The notes under the pieces: generated by a model | Database searches by the model: none | What the model was told of the DNA's origin: nothing | What the model saw: only the letters and a program-made list of their open reading frames with translations | Shown here: in pieces, positions 40,346 to 41,234 of the stretch | Layout of the letters: every line of letters begins with the position of its first letter | Position numbering within the stretch: the first letter of the stretch is position 1 | Origin: Telmatospirillum sp. | GTDB lineage: Bacteria > Pseudomonadota > Alphaproteobacteria > Rhodospirillales > Magnetospirillaceae | Assembly: GCA_009712185.1 (NCBI GenBank) | Contig: WASQ01000065.1 | Coordinates: 1 to 41,234, forward strand | DNA: 41,234 nucleotides | Reading direction: 5' to 3' | Program-made: the position numbers and the translations under genes

Positions 40346-41234
40346 ATGAAAACGAACGCAATTTTCAAAAGAGCCTTCAACGCTTGTTTACGTGTGATCG
40401 AAACCCGTTCCATCGGCGACGATCTGGGATCCGAGGTTCACCTGTCGGATCTTCTGGGCGTCAGCCGTACGACCGTCCGCGCCATCCTGGGGCGGCTCGC
40501 GGCATCGTCCATCGTCGGCCTGTCCGGGCGCCGCAAGACTATTCTGCGCCATCCGGTCGATGCCGACTACTTCCCCAACCCGTGGCCGGATCCCGGGATC
40601 ACCGTCGTCGCCCGGCGGTTCATGGAATGGGTTCTGTCCAACGCCGGCGCTGGCGGCAAACGGATCAACAGCCATGATCTGGCCCGCGAATTCGATGTTC
40701 CGCCGACGGCGCTCCGGGATTATCTGCAGAAGCTCACGCAAATCGGACTGCTTCGCCGCCAGCCGAACAACGACTGGATCTTTCTGGGATTCAACAGCGC
40801 CGTCGCCGAGGAGCTGTGCGATGTCCGGGATCTGTTCGAGCTTCGCTCGACCCGCAATTTCTGCACCCTGCCGGCGGAGCATCCGGCCTGGCGGAAACTG
40901 GCTGAGATCGAACGTCAGCATCGGGCGGTGCTGGCGGAGCCCGCCCGTCCCACCACCGACTTTTCGGAACTGGACGAACGGTTCCACCGTCTGGTCTACA
41001 GCACGTCGGGCAACCGTTTCATGGACCAGTTCCACGTCACCATGAGTATCGTCTTCTACCTCCACCATCTGTGGAACGCGTCTGAAACGCCGGAAGCCAA
41101 CAGCGTCGCCATAAGGGAACATCTCGCCTATATCGAAGCTCTGCGCAGACGCGATCTCCGGGCGAGCATCGAGGCGGCCCGAATTCATCTGGCCAGCGCC
41201 CGGTCCGCCCTTCTTGAGGCCATCCGGCGCCAGG
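40346..41234 (+). CDS. GntR/FadR-like regulator with two winged-helix motifs and FCD domain (3' end cut by window)
   Basis: 296 codons are open from the ATG at 40346 to the window edge, with no stop, so the gene continues. AAGGGG lies five bases upstream of the start. The first HTH (about 30-70) reads VHLSDLLGVSRTTVRAILGR, then a wing GLSGRRKTILRHP. A second winged-helix segment (about 105-150) reads NSHDLAREFDVPPTALRDYL, then QIGLLRRQPNNDW. The C-terminal all-helical FCD effector domain (from about 155) has the likely metal ligands D210, H214 (ELDERFHRLVY), H259 (REHLAYIEAL) and H281 (AARIHLASA). FCD regulators usually sense small carboxylic acids and have one HTH; two in tandem is unusual. 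The target genes are not evident. Confidence 0.85.
   Translation, partial: MKTNAIFKRAFNACLRVIETRSIGDDLGSEVHLSDLLGVSRTTVRAILGRLAASSIVGLSGRRKTILRHPVDADYFPNPWPDPGITVVARRFMEWVLSNAGAGGKRINSHDLAREFDVPPTALRDYLQKLTQIGLLRRQPNNDWIFLGFNSAVAEELCDVRDLFELRSTRNFCTLPAEHPAWRKLAEIERQHRAVLAEPARPTTDFSELDERFHRLVYSTSGNRFMDQFHVTMSIVFYLHHLWNASETPEANSVAIREHLAYIEALRRRDLRASIEAARIHLASARSALLEAIRRQ

Noticed and set aside
1-41234. tRNA, rRNA, insertion sequence, integrase, toxin-antitoxin or phage genes
   Set aside because: I looked for these on both strands and saw no convincing candidate.

Overview
The window is GC-rich, densely coded chromosomal DNA of an alphaproteobacterium, most likely a Rhodospirillales-type organism. 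The clearest lineage marker is a DUF4167 protein next to prmC and prfA. The run lysC, nitronate monooxygenase-like gene, ptsP, rodZ-like gene, ispG, hisS, hemA, prfA, prmC, DUF4167, with clpB and an M23 peptidase further left, is an alphaproteobacterial housekeeping neighbourhood. The two-subunit 2-oxoacid:ferredoxin oxidoreductase (korAB) also fits. Placement below order level is not possible from the sequence alone.

Left part (1-12.5 kb). An M23 cell-wall peptidase with a clear terminator is followed by a small operon: a PAS-like protein, a one- or two-helix membrane protein and an ECF-like sigma factor. Next is a cell-surface-signalling cluster. An ECF sigma factor, a FecR-type regulator and a TonB-dependent receptor with an STN signalling domain read rightward. 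A paralogous TonB receptor without STN and an exported phosphoesterase read leftward from the same intergenic region. I infer one regulon that senses an outer-membrane ligand and induces a second receptor plus a hydrolase, probably for a phosphate-ester-containing nutrient. This block looks like an accessory insertion between the M23 gene and clpB.

Middle part (12.5-31 kb). clpB has a plausible heat-shock promoter and a leader hairpin. A PAS/degenerate-GGDEF/EAL protein (c-di-GMP turnover) and a zinc-type CDF exporter follow. Then comes the long leftward housekeeping run: translation termination (prfA, prmC), C5-pathway tetrapyrrole synthesis (glutamyl-tRNA reductase), hisS, isoprenoid synthesis (ispG), a RodZ-like morphogenesis protein, EI-Ntr (ptsP), an FMN oxidoreductase and aspartokinase.

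Right part (31-41.2 kb). ubiG diverges from lysC. Two small leftward hydrolases (alpha/beta and isochorismatase-like) precede a rightward DEAD-box RNA helicase. Its reading frame is broken at a run of seven G, and it carries a tail of about 420 residues rich in Lys, Ala and Pro. A stand-alone RAM (Lrp/AsnC ligand-binding) protein follows, then a tightly coupled operon korA-korB-ferritin-like. Immediately after that operon lies an array of four 92-bp tandem repeats, each able to form strong hairpins. The window ends inside a regulator with two winged-helix motifs and an FCD ligand domain.

The most interesting items are the paired TonB receptor/phosphoesterase signalling system, the helicase frameshift and its histone-like tail, the korAB/ferritin-like operon with its repeat array, and a glutamyl-tRNA reductase in a lineage that usually makes 5-aminolevulinate by ALA synthase.
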